Counted from the stretch's first letter, positions 16,320 through 25,631 are shown. The stretch: DNA of 64,000 bases from GCA-2746365 sp963711255 (GCA_963711255.1 CAVQDO010000009.1:62001-126000), one strand, 5' to 3'. The notes: generated by a model from the sequence alone, not told the origin. Made by a program: numbers and translations.

Positions 16320-17576
16320 ATGAGTGAAACACTACTCATCCATTACAATATCGAAGATGCACAGCAGGCCACCTGGTCTACCTGCAATGACGAAGGTGAA
16401 CTAACCGGTAAAATCAGCACCGGTACACTTGAAGAACTCAGTGCCGCCGAAATAAAACGGCCCGCCGTTGTTTTATTGAATAGCCAGTGTCTACACATTA
16501 ACCAGCTGACCCTGCCCACGCAAAACCTGCAAAAGATGTTAAAGGCAGTTCCCTATGCTATTGAGGAATTCATTGCTGAAGACATTGAGAACTTTCATTT
16601 TGTAATTTCAAACAACAAACACGACAAAACAACTGCAGTAGTCGGTATCGATAAGACTACGTTGAAGAATATCGTGAGCATATTCAACGATGCCAATATC
16701 AGCGTTGAAAAAATTATACCGGATGCATTATGCCTGGCAGCTGACGAAAACAGCAAACAGTGGGCATGTTTGCATTATGAGGATAATACTTACCTGCAAA
16801 CAGGAAAAAACAGCGGCATGCTTTTTTCACATAACATGCTGCCTTACATCGTCAACAGCAAGTTACAGGATGAAACACAAACGCCACCTGAAAAAATTCT
16901 ATTATTCAGTGAACAGGATAAAGCAAATGTATTCGATCAGCTGATCAGTGAAACACTTGCCGAACATGACAATATTGAACAAATAAACATTGCCTATAAC
17001 ACGCATCCACTGGTTGTTTTTTGCGGCCACTATAAACAGGCATTACCACTCAACCTGTTACAACGCAGCTTTAAACCTAAAAGTAAATCGTCAGGCTACT
17101 GGCAACACTGGAAACTTGCCGCTTCGCTGGCTGTTATCTGGCTCACACTTAATCTCGGATTAACCGGGTTTCAATTTGCAGAAATAAGCAAACAGAACAA
17201 TATTACAAAAGCAAAAATCGAGAATATTTATAAAAAATCATTCCCTGAAAGCAGGAAAATAGTCAATCCACGGGTACAAATGGAACAAAAACTGAATGAG
17301 CTTAAAGGTGGCTCTGGCAACAGTGAAAATGGATTTATATTTTTACTCGCTGAATCATTTGGCACACTTGCTATGGATAAGGAAAACATCACCTTACAAT
17401 CTTTAAATTTCAGAAATAGTCGAATGGATATAGGTCTACAAAGCTCTGACCTGCAGTCAATTGAAACCCTGAACAGCAAACTAAACAAAAACAAAAAAAT
17501 AAAGTCAGAGATAGTCTCGTCATCTTCCGAAAAAGACAAGGTGAAAGGCAACCTTCGCATTGAGGGTCGAAGCTAA
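16320..17576 (+). CDS. gspL: Type II secretion inner-membrane protein GspL
   Basis: Bitopic protein that anchors GspE to the inner membrane and pairs with GspM. The 418-residue product has a cytoplasmic actin-like domain (from LLIHYNIEDAQQATW; KMLKAVPYAIEEFIAEDIE is the typical GspL segment near 76-94), one membrane helix (about 260-280, AASLAVIWLTLNLGLTG) and a periplasmic ferredoxin-like domain. Its stop codon overlaps the gspM start (TAATG), a strong sign of coupled translation of these partners. It is somewhat Asn/Lys-rich compared with its neighbours. Confidence 0.93.
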   Translation: MSETLLIHYNIEDAQQATWSTCNDEGELTGKISTGTLEELSAAEIKRPAVVLLNSQCLHINQLTLPTQNLQKMLKAVPYAIEEFIAEDIENFHFVISNNKHDKTTAVVGIDKTTLKNIVSIFNDANISVEKIIPDALCLAADENSKQWACLHYEDNTYLQTGKNSGMLFSHNMLPYIVNSKLQDETQTPPEKILLFSEQDKANVFDQLISETLAEHDNIEQINIAYNTHPLVVFCGHYKQALPLNLLQRSFKPKSKSSGYWQHWKLAASLAVIWLTLNLGLTGFQFAEISKQNNITKAKIENIYKKSFPESRKIVNPRVQMEQKLNELKGGSGNSENGFIFLLAESFGTLAMDKENITLQSLNFRNSRMDIGLQSSDLQSIETLNSKLNKNKKIKSEIVSSSSEKDKVKGNLRIEGRS

Positions 17577-18079
17577 TGCAACAGCTGCAACAAATAAAGC
17601 AATGGTTTAATACCCTGCCTGTCAAGGAACAGTGGCTTGTTTCCGGTACCGGAGCCCTGATCATCATCACCCTGTTCTACGTCGCCATCTGGGAACCTGT
17701 CCACAACGGTCTTGAAACTGAGCGACAGAAACAGCAGTCCCAGCAAAAAGTCATGCTCTGGATGCAGCAGGCTGCGGTAGAAGCCCGTAAACTAAAATCC
17801 AGCGGTAACCGAAGCACGGTACGTGACAGCAACAAGCCCGTGACACTTGTCATTGAACAGGCCATTACTAATGCAGGCTTGAAATCATCGGTCAGCAAAA
17901 TAGAATCCTCAGGTAATAACAGCGCAAGAGTAATTTTAAGTGAAGCTTCTTTTAACCAGGTAATTGTCTGGTTAAACACATTAACAACTTATAATGGCAT
18001 TCAGGCAGTCAGCGCGAATATCGAACGCGGTGAAAAGCCCGGCCGAGTAAATGCCCGCCTTACTTTTGAACGACCCTGA
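17576..18079 (+). CDS. gspM: Type II secretion inner-membrane protein GspM
   Basis: Small bitopic partner of GspL in the T2SS platform. The 167-residue product has a short cytoplasmic start (INQ-like QIKQWFNTLPVKEQWLVSG), one membrane helix (about 22-42) and a periplasmic domain with the typical SVSKIESSGNNSARVILSEA and FNQVIVWLNTL segments. Length is normal. It is coupled to gspL and followed 65 bases later by gspN. Confidence 0.93.
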   Translation: MQQLQQIKQWFNTLPVKEQWLVSGTGALIIITLFYVAIWEPVHNGLETERQKQQSQQKVMLWMQQAAVEARKLKSSGNRSTVRDSNKPVTLVIEQAITNAGLKSSVSKIESSGNNSARVILSEASFNQVIVWLNTLTTYNGIQAVSANIERGEKPGRVNARLTFERP

Positions 18080-18144
18080 TTGCTGACTACTAACTTACTG
18101 ACTACCAACTCCACCCTGACTAGCCATAGATTCTCCGGTTATAC

Positions 18145-18909
18145 ATGAAAATAAAATATTACGTATTAACTGCCATCACGGCCTACCTTGTATTGTTAAT
18201 AGCAACCATACCGGCAAGCCTGGTAACCGGTCTGCTGGAAAATAACCAGCTAACAATAAAAGGGGTACATGGCACCGTATGGCAGGGCGAAGCTTACGTC
18301 ATCAACATAAACAACTCGATACAACTGCAAGACAGCCAATGGTCGCTTAACGCCTGGAAACTTTTAATCGGTAAAGTTGCACTTAATGTGAACACAAATT
18401 ATCAGAACAACACTATTGAAGGCGAACTGGGCTCATCATTCCTGGGACGTTTTTTTGTTAACCATCTAAATGCCCGGATAAATGCTAATGACATAGCGCA
18501 ATTAGCAGAAATACCTTTGGCACAGTTATCCGGGCTGATAATACTGAATATTGAACACGCGCATTGGAAACAGGGCGAACTGCCTCTGGCATCTGGTGAA
18601 ATCAACTGGAACAATGCCGCGGTTACCGTTGCTGAAAAAGCGTCCCTGGGCAATGTTAATATTATTCTGGGCGAATCGGAGAAGCAGTTACTTAATGCCG
18701 ATATAGAAAACCAGGGTGGCGACCTTACAATAAGCGGCACCGCTGAACTGGTTCCAGAAGCAGATTACTTACTAAAGCTGAAATTATCGCCGACTGCAAC
18801 AGCGAGCAATAATATTAAGCAAAGCCTGGGGATGTTTGCAAAAAGACAGGCTAATGGCGATTACCTGATAACAAACTCCGGCTCTCTCAATCAAATTGGA
18901 CTAATGTAA
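18145..18909 (+). CDS. gspN: Type II secretion protein GspN
   Basis: Inner-membrane-anchored accessory protein of some T2SS; dispensable in several species. The 254-residue product has one N-terminal membrane helix (about 5-25), then a periplasmic domain with the GspN features GVHGTVWQGEA and LSGLIILNIEHAHWKQG. It closes the gspG-N operon. No clear terminator follows; the next gene on the same strand starts about 95 bases later. Confidence 0.92.
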   Translation: MKIKYYVLTAITAYLVLLIATIPASLVTGLLENNQLTIKGVHGTVWQGEAYVININNSIQLQDSQWSLNAWKLLIGKVALNVNTNYQNNTIEGELGSSFLGRFFVNHLNARINANDIAQLAEIPLAQLSGLIILNIEHAHWKQGELPLASGEINWNNAAVTVAEKASLGNVNIILGESEKQLLNADIENQGGDLTISGTAELVPEADYLLKLKLSPTATASNNIKQSLGMFAKRQANGDYLITNSGSLNQIGLM

Positions 18910-19004
18910 TATCAACGGTTTATTTCTGCCGACAACGAACGTAACATCAGACAATCGTAAATAAATAACATACAACTTATATAGAATTGATCAAAGGCTT
19001 TCTC

Positions 19005-19397
19005 ATGACACAACATATTAACGGCATAAAAGTTACCAGCGAAAATAAGTGCTCGTTTTGTACTGGCTCCATCTGCTGCACCTATGTAACACAACACCTG
19101 GACACCCCACGTTCAAAAGAAGACTTTCGCCAGTTGCTCTGGCAGGTATCTCACCAGAACGTAAAGATATACAAGGATGACGATGGCTGGACTTTACTGG
19201 TTGATGGCAAGTGCCAGCATTTACAGCTTAATGGTGACTGCGGAATATACGAAGACCGTCCTGAAATATGCCGTGAGCACACTAATGACTACTGTGAATA
19301 TGACGCGCCATCGGAAGACGGTTTCGAACTGTATTTCGAAAACTATTTTGATTTATTAAAGTACTGTAAAAAACGCTTCAAGGGCTGGGACAAATAA
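19005..19397 (+). CDS. YkgJ-type cysteine-cluster protein
   Basis: The 130-residue product belongs to the YkgJ/CxxCxxxCC family, proposed to bind zinc or iron. An N-terminal CSFCTGSICC cluster (about 15-24) is followed by CQHL, CGIYEDRPEICR and a C-terminal YCEYD. GIYEDRP is the family signature. The ATG at 19005 is chosen over one 18 bases upstream because AAAGG lies seven bases before it. The molecular function of the family is not established. It sits after gspN but shares no obvious role with the T2SS. Confidence 0.85.
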   Translation: MTQHINGIKVTSENKCSFCTGSICCTYVTQHLDTPRSKEDFRQLLWQVSHQNVKIYKDDDGWTLLVDGKCQHLQLNGDCGIYEDRPEICREHTNDYCEYDAPSEDGFELYFENYFDLLKYCKKRFKGWDK

Positions 19398-19427
19398 GTG
19401 TTCTCACTCAAATATTGCCGCAATTAA

Positions 19428-20135
19428 TTACGGTAATATTTCTTTGAAACTGTTAATCGCGTAAAACTTATCCCCTTTGATTTCACTACCCTGGCTGTCC
19501 GGCTGCAAGATACCGTAACAGTATTGAATGCCATACTCATGGGCACACTCAAGCACTTCCAGGTTATCATCAATTAGCATGGTTTTTTCCCTGTTATACG
19601 CTTCATAATCCTGCAGCTTATCCCAGAAGCCTTCACTTTCCTTTGCCAAACCAATATCATGCGCGTTGACTATCTTGTCAAAATGCACGTGCAGATTAGT
19701 TTTATCCATTTTCAAATTTAAACTCGCCGGATGTGCATTAGTCACCAGCACCACGCGTTTATTGTTTTCATTCAGCCAGGACAAAAACTCGATCACTTCA
19801 GGACGCAGTGATATTTTTTCGGCAGTATCATGCTTTAACTGCTCGATATCCAGCGACAGCTCTTTCGTCCAGAAATCCACACAATACCAGTCAAGACTGC
19901 CACGCACCGCCGTATACCGCTGCATTAACTGCTGATGCGCTTCATCATGCGGCAATTCATGCTTTTCGGCGTAACACAGAGGCACATGCTGCAACCAGAA
20001 ATGATTATCAAAATGCAAATCCAGCAAGGTACCATCCATATCCAGTAGCACGGTTTCGATGTCCTGCCACCGAGGGAATTTATTGGTGAAATTTTCGTTA
20101 TCTGCGTTTATAGTCATAGTCTGTGTATTATACAA
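19428..20135 (-). CDS. yrfG: GMP/IMP nucleotidase, HAD superfamily
   Basis: HAD-family phosphatase expected to dephosphorylate purine mononucleotides. The 235-residue product shows HAD motif I as LLDMDGTLLDLHFDN (about 31-45), motif II as VLVTNAH, and motifs III/IV with the conserved Lys (GLAKESEGFWDKL) and MLIDDNLEVL. LHFDNHFW and the RGSLDWYCVDFW segment are typical of YrfG. It is divergent from cysQ, with 76 bases between, a pairing common in gammaproteobacteria. An internal ATG at 20117 is an alternative start. Confidence 0.9.
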   Translation of the reverse strand: MYNTQTMTINADNENFTNKFPRWQDIETVLLDMDGTLLDLHFDNHFWLQHVPLCYAEKHELPHDEAHQQLMQRYTAVRGSLDWYCVDFWTKELSLDIEQLKHDTAEKISLRPEVIEFLSWLNENNKRVVLVTNAHPASLNLKMDKTNLHVHFDKIVNAHDIGLAKESEGFWDKLQDYEAYNREKTMLIDDNLEVLECAHEYGIQYCYGILQPDSQGSEIKGDKFYAINSFKEILP

Positions 20136-20211
20136 TGTGAAGCCTTCGCATGTTCGTGTCGCGGCTGTGTGAATTTACCCTGGTAAATTAAACCTTAAAA
20201 CGAATATTATT

Positions 20212-21030
20212 ATGAGTCACTCACTGGATTTGAGAAAACTTTGTCTTGAATGTGTCGATATCGCACGTGATGCCGGCGCTTCTATTTTAAGCATTTATGA
20301 TGCGGGTTTTAATGTTCAGGTAAAAGACGACAATTCGCCCTTAACGGATGCAGACCTGGCCTCACATAAGCTGATTCTGCAGCGCCTCGGTGAACTGACA
20401 CCCGACATTCCAGTCCTGTCTGAAGAGTCAGATAAGCTGCCTTATGCCGAACGTTCGAGCTGGGAAACCTACTGGCTGGTTGATCCACTGGATGGCACCC
20501 GTGAATTTGTTAAGCGAAATGGCGAATTCACCGTCAACATTGCCCTCATTCACCAGCATAAAAGCATTATAGGTGTCATTAACGTGCCTGTTCTCGATAT
20601 CGATTATTACGCCTGGGAAGATGGCGGCTGCTATAAATCCGAACAAAAAGGGGAAGCTCAGAAAATTTCCGTGAAAAAACTGGATAACACTGAAAGCTCG
20701 CAACTGACGGTTGCCGGAAGTCGCTCTCACGGTTCAGAAATGATGCAGCAATACATGGAAAAACTGGGCGACGTGGAAACACTGAGCATGGGCAGTTCTT
20801 TAAAATTCTGCCTGGTTGCCGAAGGCCGTGCTGACCTCTACCCTCGACTGGGCCCTACTTCCGAATGGGATACTGCGGCGGCACACTGCATTGTTGAACA
20901 GGCTGGCGGCTATCTCACCAAAACAGATATGACACCGCTTGAATACAACACCAAGGATAGTTTGCTTAACCCGTTTTTCTTCGTCTTTGGTGACAACAGC
21001 CGCGACTGGTCACAATATCTAAGTGAGTAA
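20212..21030 (+). CDS. cysQ: 3'(2'),5'-bisphosphate nucleotidase CysQ
   Basis: Magnesium-dependent phosphatase of the inositol monophosphatase fold that removes the 3' phosphate of PAP, the by-product of sulfate reduction. The 272-residue length is normal. Metal-binding motifs seen: SEESD (about 64-68), VDPLDGTREFVKRNGEF (about 91-107) and the C-terminal WDTAAAHCIVEQAGG (about 223-237). SPLTDADLASHKLI near the N-terminus is also family-typical. It recycles PAP and so fits the sulfur-assimilation role of the family. Confidence 0.95.
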   Translation: MSHSLDLRKLCLECVDIARDAGASILSIYDAGFNVQVKDDNSPLTDADLASHKLILQRLGELTPDIPVLSEESDKLPYAERSSWETYWLVDPLDGTREFVKRNGEFTVNIALIHQHKSIIGVINVPVLDIDYYAWEDGGCYKSEQKGEAQKISVKKLDNTESSQLTVAGSRSHGSEMMQQYMEKLGDVETLSMGSSLKFCLVAEGRADLYPRLGPTSEWDTAAAHCIVEQAGGYLTKTDMTPLEYNTKDSLLNPFFFVFGDNSRDWSQYLSE

Positions 21031-21090
21031 CCGCTTACCCTGCCTGCATTACTGCTAGCAGGGTCCAGTCTTAGCTATAAATGGATCTGG

Positions 21091-21282
21091 CTATAAATGC
21101 AGATACCGGGAACGACGGATATCACGCCGGTAATTGATGCGCATGGTAATGACCAGCACACCGGTCAACATCAATAAAACTGAAGCTAAAAAAACAATGG
21201 GTGTGTTAAACATCAGGCTGCTGCTGACCGCCAAACACAAATACAGGTAAGGCAAAGACTCATAAAGAAATTTTGGAAGCAT
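21091..21282 (-). CDS. Small two-helix membrane protein
   Basis: The 63-residue product has two hydrophobic segments (LPYLYLCLAVSSSLMF and IVFLASVLLMLTGVLVI) followed by a basic tail (RINYRRDIRRSRYLHL), which would place the C-terminus in the cytoplasm. The ATG at 21282 has AGGTGG about five bases upstream, better than the GTG nine bases earlier. Short proteins of this layout occur in other Proteobacteria, but I know of no function. It is convergent with cysQ. Confidence 0.65.
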   Translation of the reverse strand: MLPKFLYESLPYLYLCLAVSSSLMFNTPIVFLASVLLMLTGVLVITMRINYRRDIRRSRYLHL

Positions 21283-21474
21283 TTTTTCCACCTATTAATG
21301 CAATCCCTTGATTTTAATAATAAAAAAATAATGTTAAACATGATTAACTTCGCTAATCATGACTAAGTTATAGCATGAAAAATATTTTTAAGGTGTAAAA
21401 ATTTGTAATTGACTTGTCCAGCACTGTTATACATTGTAGTGTTGCATAATAAAATAATAAGAAACGGATAACGC

Positions 21475-22357
21475 ATGAGAATAACCTTTTACGGCGTCCG
21501 CGGCTCAACACCAGCGCCGGGCCCATCAACAGTAAAATACGGTGGCAACACTTCCTGTGTACTGGTCGAGCTCAACAGCGGACAACATCTAATCCTGGAC
21601 TCTGGCACCGGCATACGCGCCCTGGGACAGCGACTGTTAAAAGACTCGCACGGTATCAACATTCTGTTATCTCATGGTCACTGGGACCACATACAGGGTT
21701 ACCCGTTCTTCGCACCGATACATCAGCCCGAAAGGCAGATTAGCGTTTTCACCAGCGACAAGGGTGGCCACAAGCTGCTGTGTTCATTGTTCGACCAGAT
21801 GGATGGCTTTAACTTTCCTCTAAAATATGAAGAACTGCCATCCAACAGCGAATGTATTTTCAAAAGTGCCGAAACCGTACTGCACGAAAAAAACATACAT
21901 ATCTTAAAAAAAGCGCTCAACCATCCGGGCGGTGGCAGCGCCTACCGTATTGAAGACGATGGCGTCAGCTGCGCTTATGTCACAGACAATGAGCTTGACC
22001 CGCCGTACAAGGTCAATACCCGCTATGATGAATGGGTCGATTTTTGTTCAGGTGTCGATGTTTTAATCCATGACGCGCAATATACTGAAGATGATATGCC
22101 GCACAAACATGGCTGGGGACATTCATTAATTTCACAGGTCAGGCAGCTGGCGATCGATGCAGGGGTTAAAACCCTGGTACTTTTTCACCACGACCCCGAC
22201 CGTAGTGATGCAGAACTGGATGAAATCCAGATTGAAAATGAAGATTATTTCAAACAGACATTATGACAATAATAAAAGTTATTGCGCCGCAGAAGGCATG
22301 CAAATAACACTGCATAAACAAATTGCAGGCGGAAACACCATAATCGAAGTAGAATAA
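21475..22357 (+). CDS. MBL-fold metallohydrolase, probable frameshift at the C-terminus
   Basis: Metallo-beta-lactamase-fold hydrolase of the group related to class II cyclic nucleotide phosphodiesterases and RNase Z-like enzymes. Seen: GVRGSTPAPGPSTVKYGGNT at the start, the metal motif SHGHWDHIQG (about 65-74), His in LNHPGGGSAYRI, Asp in AYVTDNE and IHDAQY, and LFHHDPDRSD. The main frame stops at 22266 after 263 residues. The +1 frame continues with YCAAEGMQITLHKQIAGG to a stop at 22357. Relatives often end with a similar 'A-EGM-I-L' strand, so a single-base indel near 22255-22264 is likely. Substrate unknown. Confidence 0.8.
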
Positions 22358-22411
22358 GCCGCAATATTAATTGTGCGCGCAAGCCGTCACTAAACTACCC
22401 TGAATGAAAAC

Positions 22412-23392
22412 ATGAAAATACTCGTCGTTGGTGGCGCCGGTTATATCGGCTCACACATGGTTAAACAACTGGCCCAGGCCAATCATAACGTTATTACCCT
22501 GGACAACCTCAGTTACGGTTATCGTGATGCCGTCAAGTACGGTGAATTTATCGAGGGCGATCTCGGTGATAACAAGGTACTTGATAAGATTTTCCAGGCC
22601 GGTGATGTCGATGCCGTGATGCATTTTGCCGGTTTTATACAGGTTGGCGAGTCCGTCATTAAACCTTCCATGTACTACCACAACAATGTCGTCAACACAC
22701 ATATTCTGCTTGACGCCATGTTGCGCCATAACATCAAAAATTTTATATTTTCATCAACTGCTGCCATTTTCGGCGAGCCCGACTACACCCCCATCGATGA
22801 AAAACACAGCAAACAACCCATCAACCCCTACGGCCATTCAAAGTTAATGATTGAACAGGTACTGGATGATTATGATAAAGCCTACGGCCTGCGCTCGACC
22901 TGCCTGCGTTACTTTAACGCCGCCGGCGCGGATCCTGATGGTGAACTGGGCGAGCGCCATGTGCCCGAGACCCATTTAATCCCGCTCATCCTGCAGGCGG
23001 CATCCGGCAGACGCGAAGACATAAAAGTATTTGGTGATGACTACCCCACCGATGATGGCACCTGTGTTCGTGACTACATTCATATCAATGATTTGTGTGA
23101 AGCACACTCACTGGCACTGCAATGCATGATAGAAAAGGATCAGAGTGCGCGTTACAACCTTGGCAATGGTAAAGGCTTTTCCGTAAAACAGGTGATTGAT
23201 GTCGCCAAACAGGTTTCCGGCAATGACTTTAAAGTCAGCATCGAACCACGCCGCGCGGGTGACCCTGCCGAACTGGTAGCCGATGCCACGCTGGCACATG
23301 AAGAACTGAACTGGCAGCCAAAATTTGCCGACCTTGAACAGATAGTTAAAACCGCGTGGGACTGGGAAATTAATTTCCTTGCAAAACAATAG
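22412..23392 (+). CDS. galE: UDP-glucose 4-epimerase
   Basis: NAD-dependent short-chain dehydrogenase-family enzyme that interconverts UDP-glucose and UDP-galactose for polysaccharide synthesis. The 326-residue product shows the Rossmann motif VGGAGYIGSHMV (about 5-16), DNLSYG, MHFAGFIQVGESV, catalytic SSTAAIFG and Tyr-x3-Lys in NPYGHSKLM (about 143-151), and LRYFNAAGADPDGELGERH. All catalytic residues are present. It appears to be a single-gene unit; no polysaccharide operon surrounds it. Confidence 0.95.
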   Translation: MKILVVGGAGYIGSHMVKQLAQANHNVITLDNLSYGYRDAVKYGEFIEGDLGDNKVLDKIFQAGDVDAVMHFAGFIQVGESVIKPSMYYHNNVVNTHILLDAMLRHNIKNFIFSSTAAIFGEPDYTPIDEKHSKQPINPYGHSKLMIEQVLDDYDKAYGLRSTCLRYFNAAGADPDGELGERHVPETHLIPLILQAASGRREDIKVFGDDYPTDDGTCVRDYIHINDLCEAHSLALQCMIEKDQSARYNLGNGKGFSVKQVIDVAKQVSGNDFKVSIEPRRAGDPAELVADATLAHEELNWQPKFADLEQIVKTAWDWEINFLAKQ

Positions 23393-23459
23393 CAGCAGAT
23401 TAACCGGTATTGCCTGGCAGCGGATCATCGCGACAGCTTATAACAGTGAAGTAACACTA

Positions 23460-24755
23460 CTAGCCAGCTTCTATCAGGCGCCGGGTCATGTGCAGGCGCA
23501 ACTCACCCTCTTCAGTGATAGTATGAAACAGGTGATGCGGGCTGGTTGATTTCTCAATAATATCGTCAAGGTCATCACGCTTCTCGCGATAAAAATCCAG
23601 CAGGCGCAAATCAAATCGATTCAACGCATTACTCAACGGGTCTTTCAACTGACGCCTGCGTATCACCTCCAGCCCTTCTTCATAAAAATTACCCAGGCAC
23701 ATATGCACCGCAGAAAACAAGGTCGCCCAGCCGTTAAACCAGAGCATTAAATCTTTATCAAAAGTTTCACCACCCGTTCCCTCGCCGGCCAGCATTTGCT
23801 GCAGCAGGTCGCGTTCGTTAACCGCCTCGTGCAGCTCCATCATGTTGGCACGGCCATAAGCATCGATCGTGGTACTGGTTAACAACATGTGTACCTCAGG
23901 ATATTTACTTAATACAAAAGTCGCGTCCCTGATTAATGGAGCCGGCTTTTCTGGATTTAGCGGGTTACGCTTTAAACGCGAAGAAGGCGCGGAAGAAAGC
24001 ACCTGCACCTGCTGGCCGCGACGGCCCAGCTCTTTAACCAGGCGGGCAAAAACGCCCTTCTGAAACAGATCCATGGAAAAGTTCAGATGGCCCTGCTTAT
24101 GCAGTAAACACAGCTGAATTTCATCTTTAAACTTAGGCGCAGCTTCGACAATATTGGCAATTTTTGTTACCGGTATGCGCTCATTTAACTGCCCCTTGCG
24201 ATCGACCACGACCTCCTGGTGAAACTCATCAAAACTGATCTGCAGCATTACTTTTGCTTTCGCCCAGGTAACAGAGCGGCGACGAATTGCTGCCGCCATT
24301 TTATTCATCACACTCTGGGTAACTTCGCGGCTGTCAGCAAAATCGCCATTGAGCAAAATGGCAAAAGTCGTGACATGCTGCATACTGCTAATCGCATTAT
24401 AAAAATGCTCAAGCTGCTTTGTTAAATCACCACCGGTAAACAGCACCGACGTCGTCAGCTCATCGACCATTTGATAAAGCCTTGCCGGGTCTTCAGTGTT
24501 TTTCATTAACGGCCGGAAAATAAACATGCAGTGGCGGCAGGTTTGCGGACAGCCCATGGCCGGAATAATACCCAGCTTGCTGTAAGGCGAAAGCGCTTCG
24601 GTATCAGGCAACTGGTCCACCAGCGCCAGGCGCTCAATATCTTCCGCTGCCAGCATATCGGCGTAACGGTCTTTTTCCTGCTTCGCCAGGTCTTTATAGC
24701 CAACAGCAAAAGACTGGCTGAAATAGATTAAGCGAATCCCACACCGACTCGACAT
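23460..24755 (-). CDS. Radical SAM protein, C-terminal part of a split gene
   Basis: Contains a radical SAM cluster motif CPQTCRHC (C-x3-C-x2-C, about residues 69-76) after GIIPAMG, and a VLFTGGDLTKQLEHF strand-helix like the usual GGE segment. I do not recognise the family; no SPASM-type Cys cluster is evident, and the C-terminal half is helical. The first 15 residues of this frame (MSSRCGIRLIYFSQS) overlap the end of the upstream frame, which reads WDSLNLFQ at the same place. The natural protein is probably one chain of about 590 residues broken by a frameshift near 24700-24750. Substrate unknown. Confidence 0.75.
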   Translation of the reverse strand: MSSRCGIRLIYFSQSFAVGYKDLAKQEKDRYADMLAAEDIERLALVDQLPDTEALSPYSKLGIIPAMGCPQTCRHCMFIFRPLMKNTEDPARLYQMVDELTTSVLFTGGDLTKQLEHFYNAISSMQHVTTFAILLNGDFADSREVTQSVMNKMAAAIRRRSVTWAKAKVMLQISFDEFHQEVVVDRKGQLNERIPVTKIANIVEAAPKFKDEIQLCLLHKQGHLNFSMDLFQKGVFARLVKELGRRGQQVQVLSSAPSSRLKRNPLNPEKPAPLIRDATFVLSKYPEVHMLLTSTTIDAYGRANMMELHEAVNERDLLQQMLAGEGTGGETFDKDLMLWFNGWATLFSAVHMCLGNFYEEGLEVIRRRQLKDPLSNALNRFDLRLLDFYREKRDDLDDIIEKSTSPHHLFHTITEEGELRLHMTRRLIEAG

Positions 24756-25236
24756 AGTCTGCCAGCGCTTCAGCGCTGCCTTTTTTCTGCAATAGCTGTA
24801 ACAAATGTTGCTGTTGCAACTGCGGCTGCCCCTGGTAATTCTGCCAGTGACGAATATACGATTGAATAAACTCGGCGCTGCTTTGACTTTGCAGCAGCAT
24901 GGTCATTAAAAAAGCCTGCGGGCCAGTGGCGAAAGCCTCAAGTGCTGCCTGCTGGTAATCAACATGCAGGTTTTGCTTCAACCAGTTCCAGGCATAGACG
25001 TAGCTCATCAGAAAAGCAAGCTCGTCTGCATCTGCAGCCCCCGATGAGCTGTTTTTTAACATGGCCAGCATATCGCCACGGGTCAGACGATTAATTTCAG
25101 TTTTAAGCCGCTGACGCATGGACACCAGGAACGCCTGCTGCACATCCCGCTGCGCTTCCGCACTAAGCGTGATTTTACTGGAAGGTCGGCCGGACTGAAC
25201 GATGACCTTGGGCATTGTGGCGGTTGTGGTTTGCAT
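24694..25236 (-). CDS. N-terminal part of the split radical SAM locus
   Basis: A helical, Gln/Leu/Ala-rich frame of 180 residues with no motif I recognise. It begins MQTTTATMPKVIVQSGRPSS and has a central DADELAFLMSYVYAWNWLKQ segment. It overlaps the radical SAM frame by 62 bases, far more than a normal operon overlap. Its last six residues (VFCCWL) look out of frame, while DYVESVWDSLNLFQ would join smoothly to SFAVGYKDLAKQEKDRYADM in the next frame. I therefore read it as the N-terminal domain of the same protein. A separate gene is the alternative. Confidence 0.6.
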   Translation of the reverse strand: MQTTTATMPKVIVQSGRPSSKITLSAEAQRDVQQAFLVSMRQRLKTEINRLTRGDMLAMLKNSSSGAADADELAFLMSYVYAWNWLKQNLHVDYQQAALEAFATGPQAFLMTMLLQSQSSAEFIQSYIRHWQNYQGQPQLQQQHLLQLLQKKGSAEALADYVESVWDSLNLFQPVFCCWL

Positions 25237-25617
25237 AAGACCCTGATTTTACAGACAGTGCATCGCTAATTACCATAAATAAAATATGAGTTTAACGCCG
25301 GAAGGCGATTATAGCCAAACAGGGAAAAGGAAATAACGGACGAAGCAGTTAGGTGATGGCTTATGGACGCGCCATCAAACTTCCTTTATATCAGCTTCTA
25401 TAAAATGCTTGAGTGCCTGCTTTCAACCAGCAACAGACTTAAAAACTATTCACCGCAGATTAGGGCAGGACGCCCGTAAGTAGAACAATGCAGGAGCTAC
25501 TGTCGAGGCGCAGAGCTCACTGAGAAAAACATAAGATAGATTAAAACCAGGGTCTGCATCCGGCCACGAACGGACTCTTAGTACAAACAAATCTGACTTT
25601 TAGTTAAAATATTATCA
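25237..25617. other. Long intergenic region upstream of the sulfur-globule-like gene
   Basis: No convincing gene. A hairpin with an ATGGA loop lies near 25352-25374 (GATGGC-TTATGGAC-GCGCCATC), similar in style to the ATGGA-loop hairpins near 27657-27672 and 27743-27754. A degraded stretch around 25450-25515 recalls family A repeats (CACCGCAGA and AGGCGCAGAG). The promoter of the downstream gene should lie at its right end. Confidence 0.5.
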
Positions 25618-25631
25618 TTGATAAATATCAA
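25618..25631. promoter_or_regulatory. FNR/Anr-type binding site upstream of the sulfur-globule-like gene
   Basis: TTGATAAATATCAA is a perfect match to the FNR-family consensus TTGAT-N4-ATCAA. Its centre is 123 bases before the ATG at 25748. An AT-rich stretch with possible -10 sequences (CACTAT or TATATA, 25657-25665) would place transcription start around 25669-25672, about 45 bases from the centre, close to the class II activation distance. Binding by an FNR, Anr or Dnr homologue, and therefore oxygen or redox control, is inferred. Confidence 0.7.
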
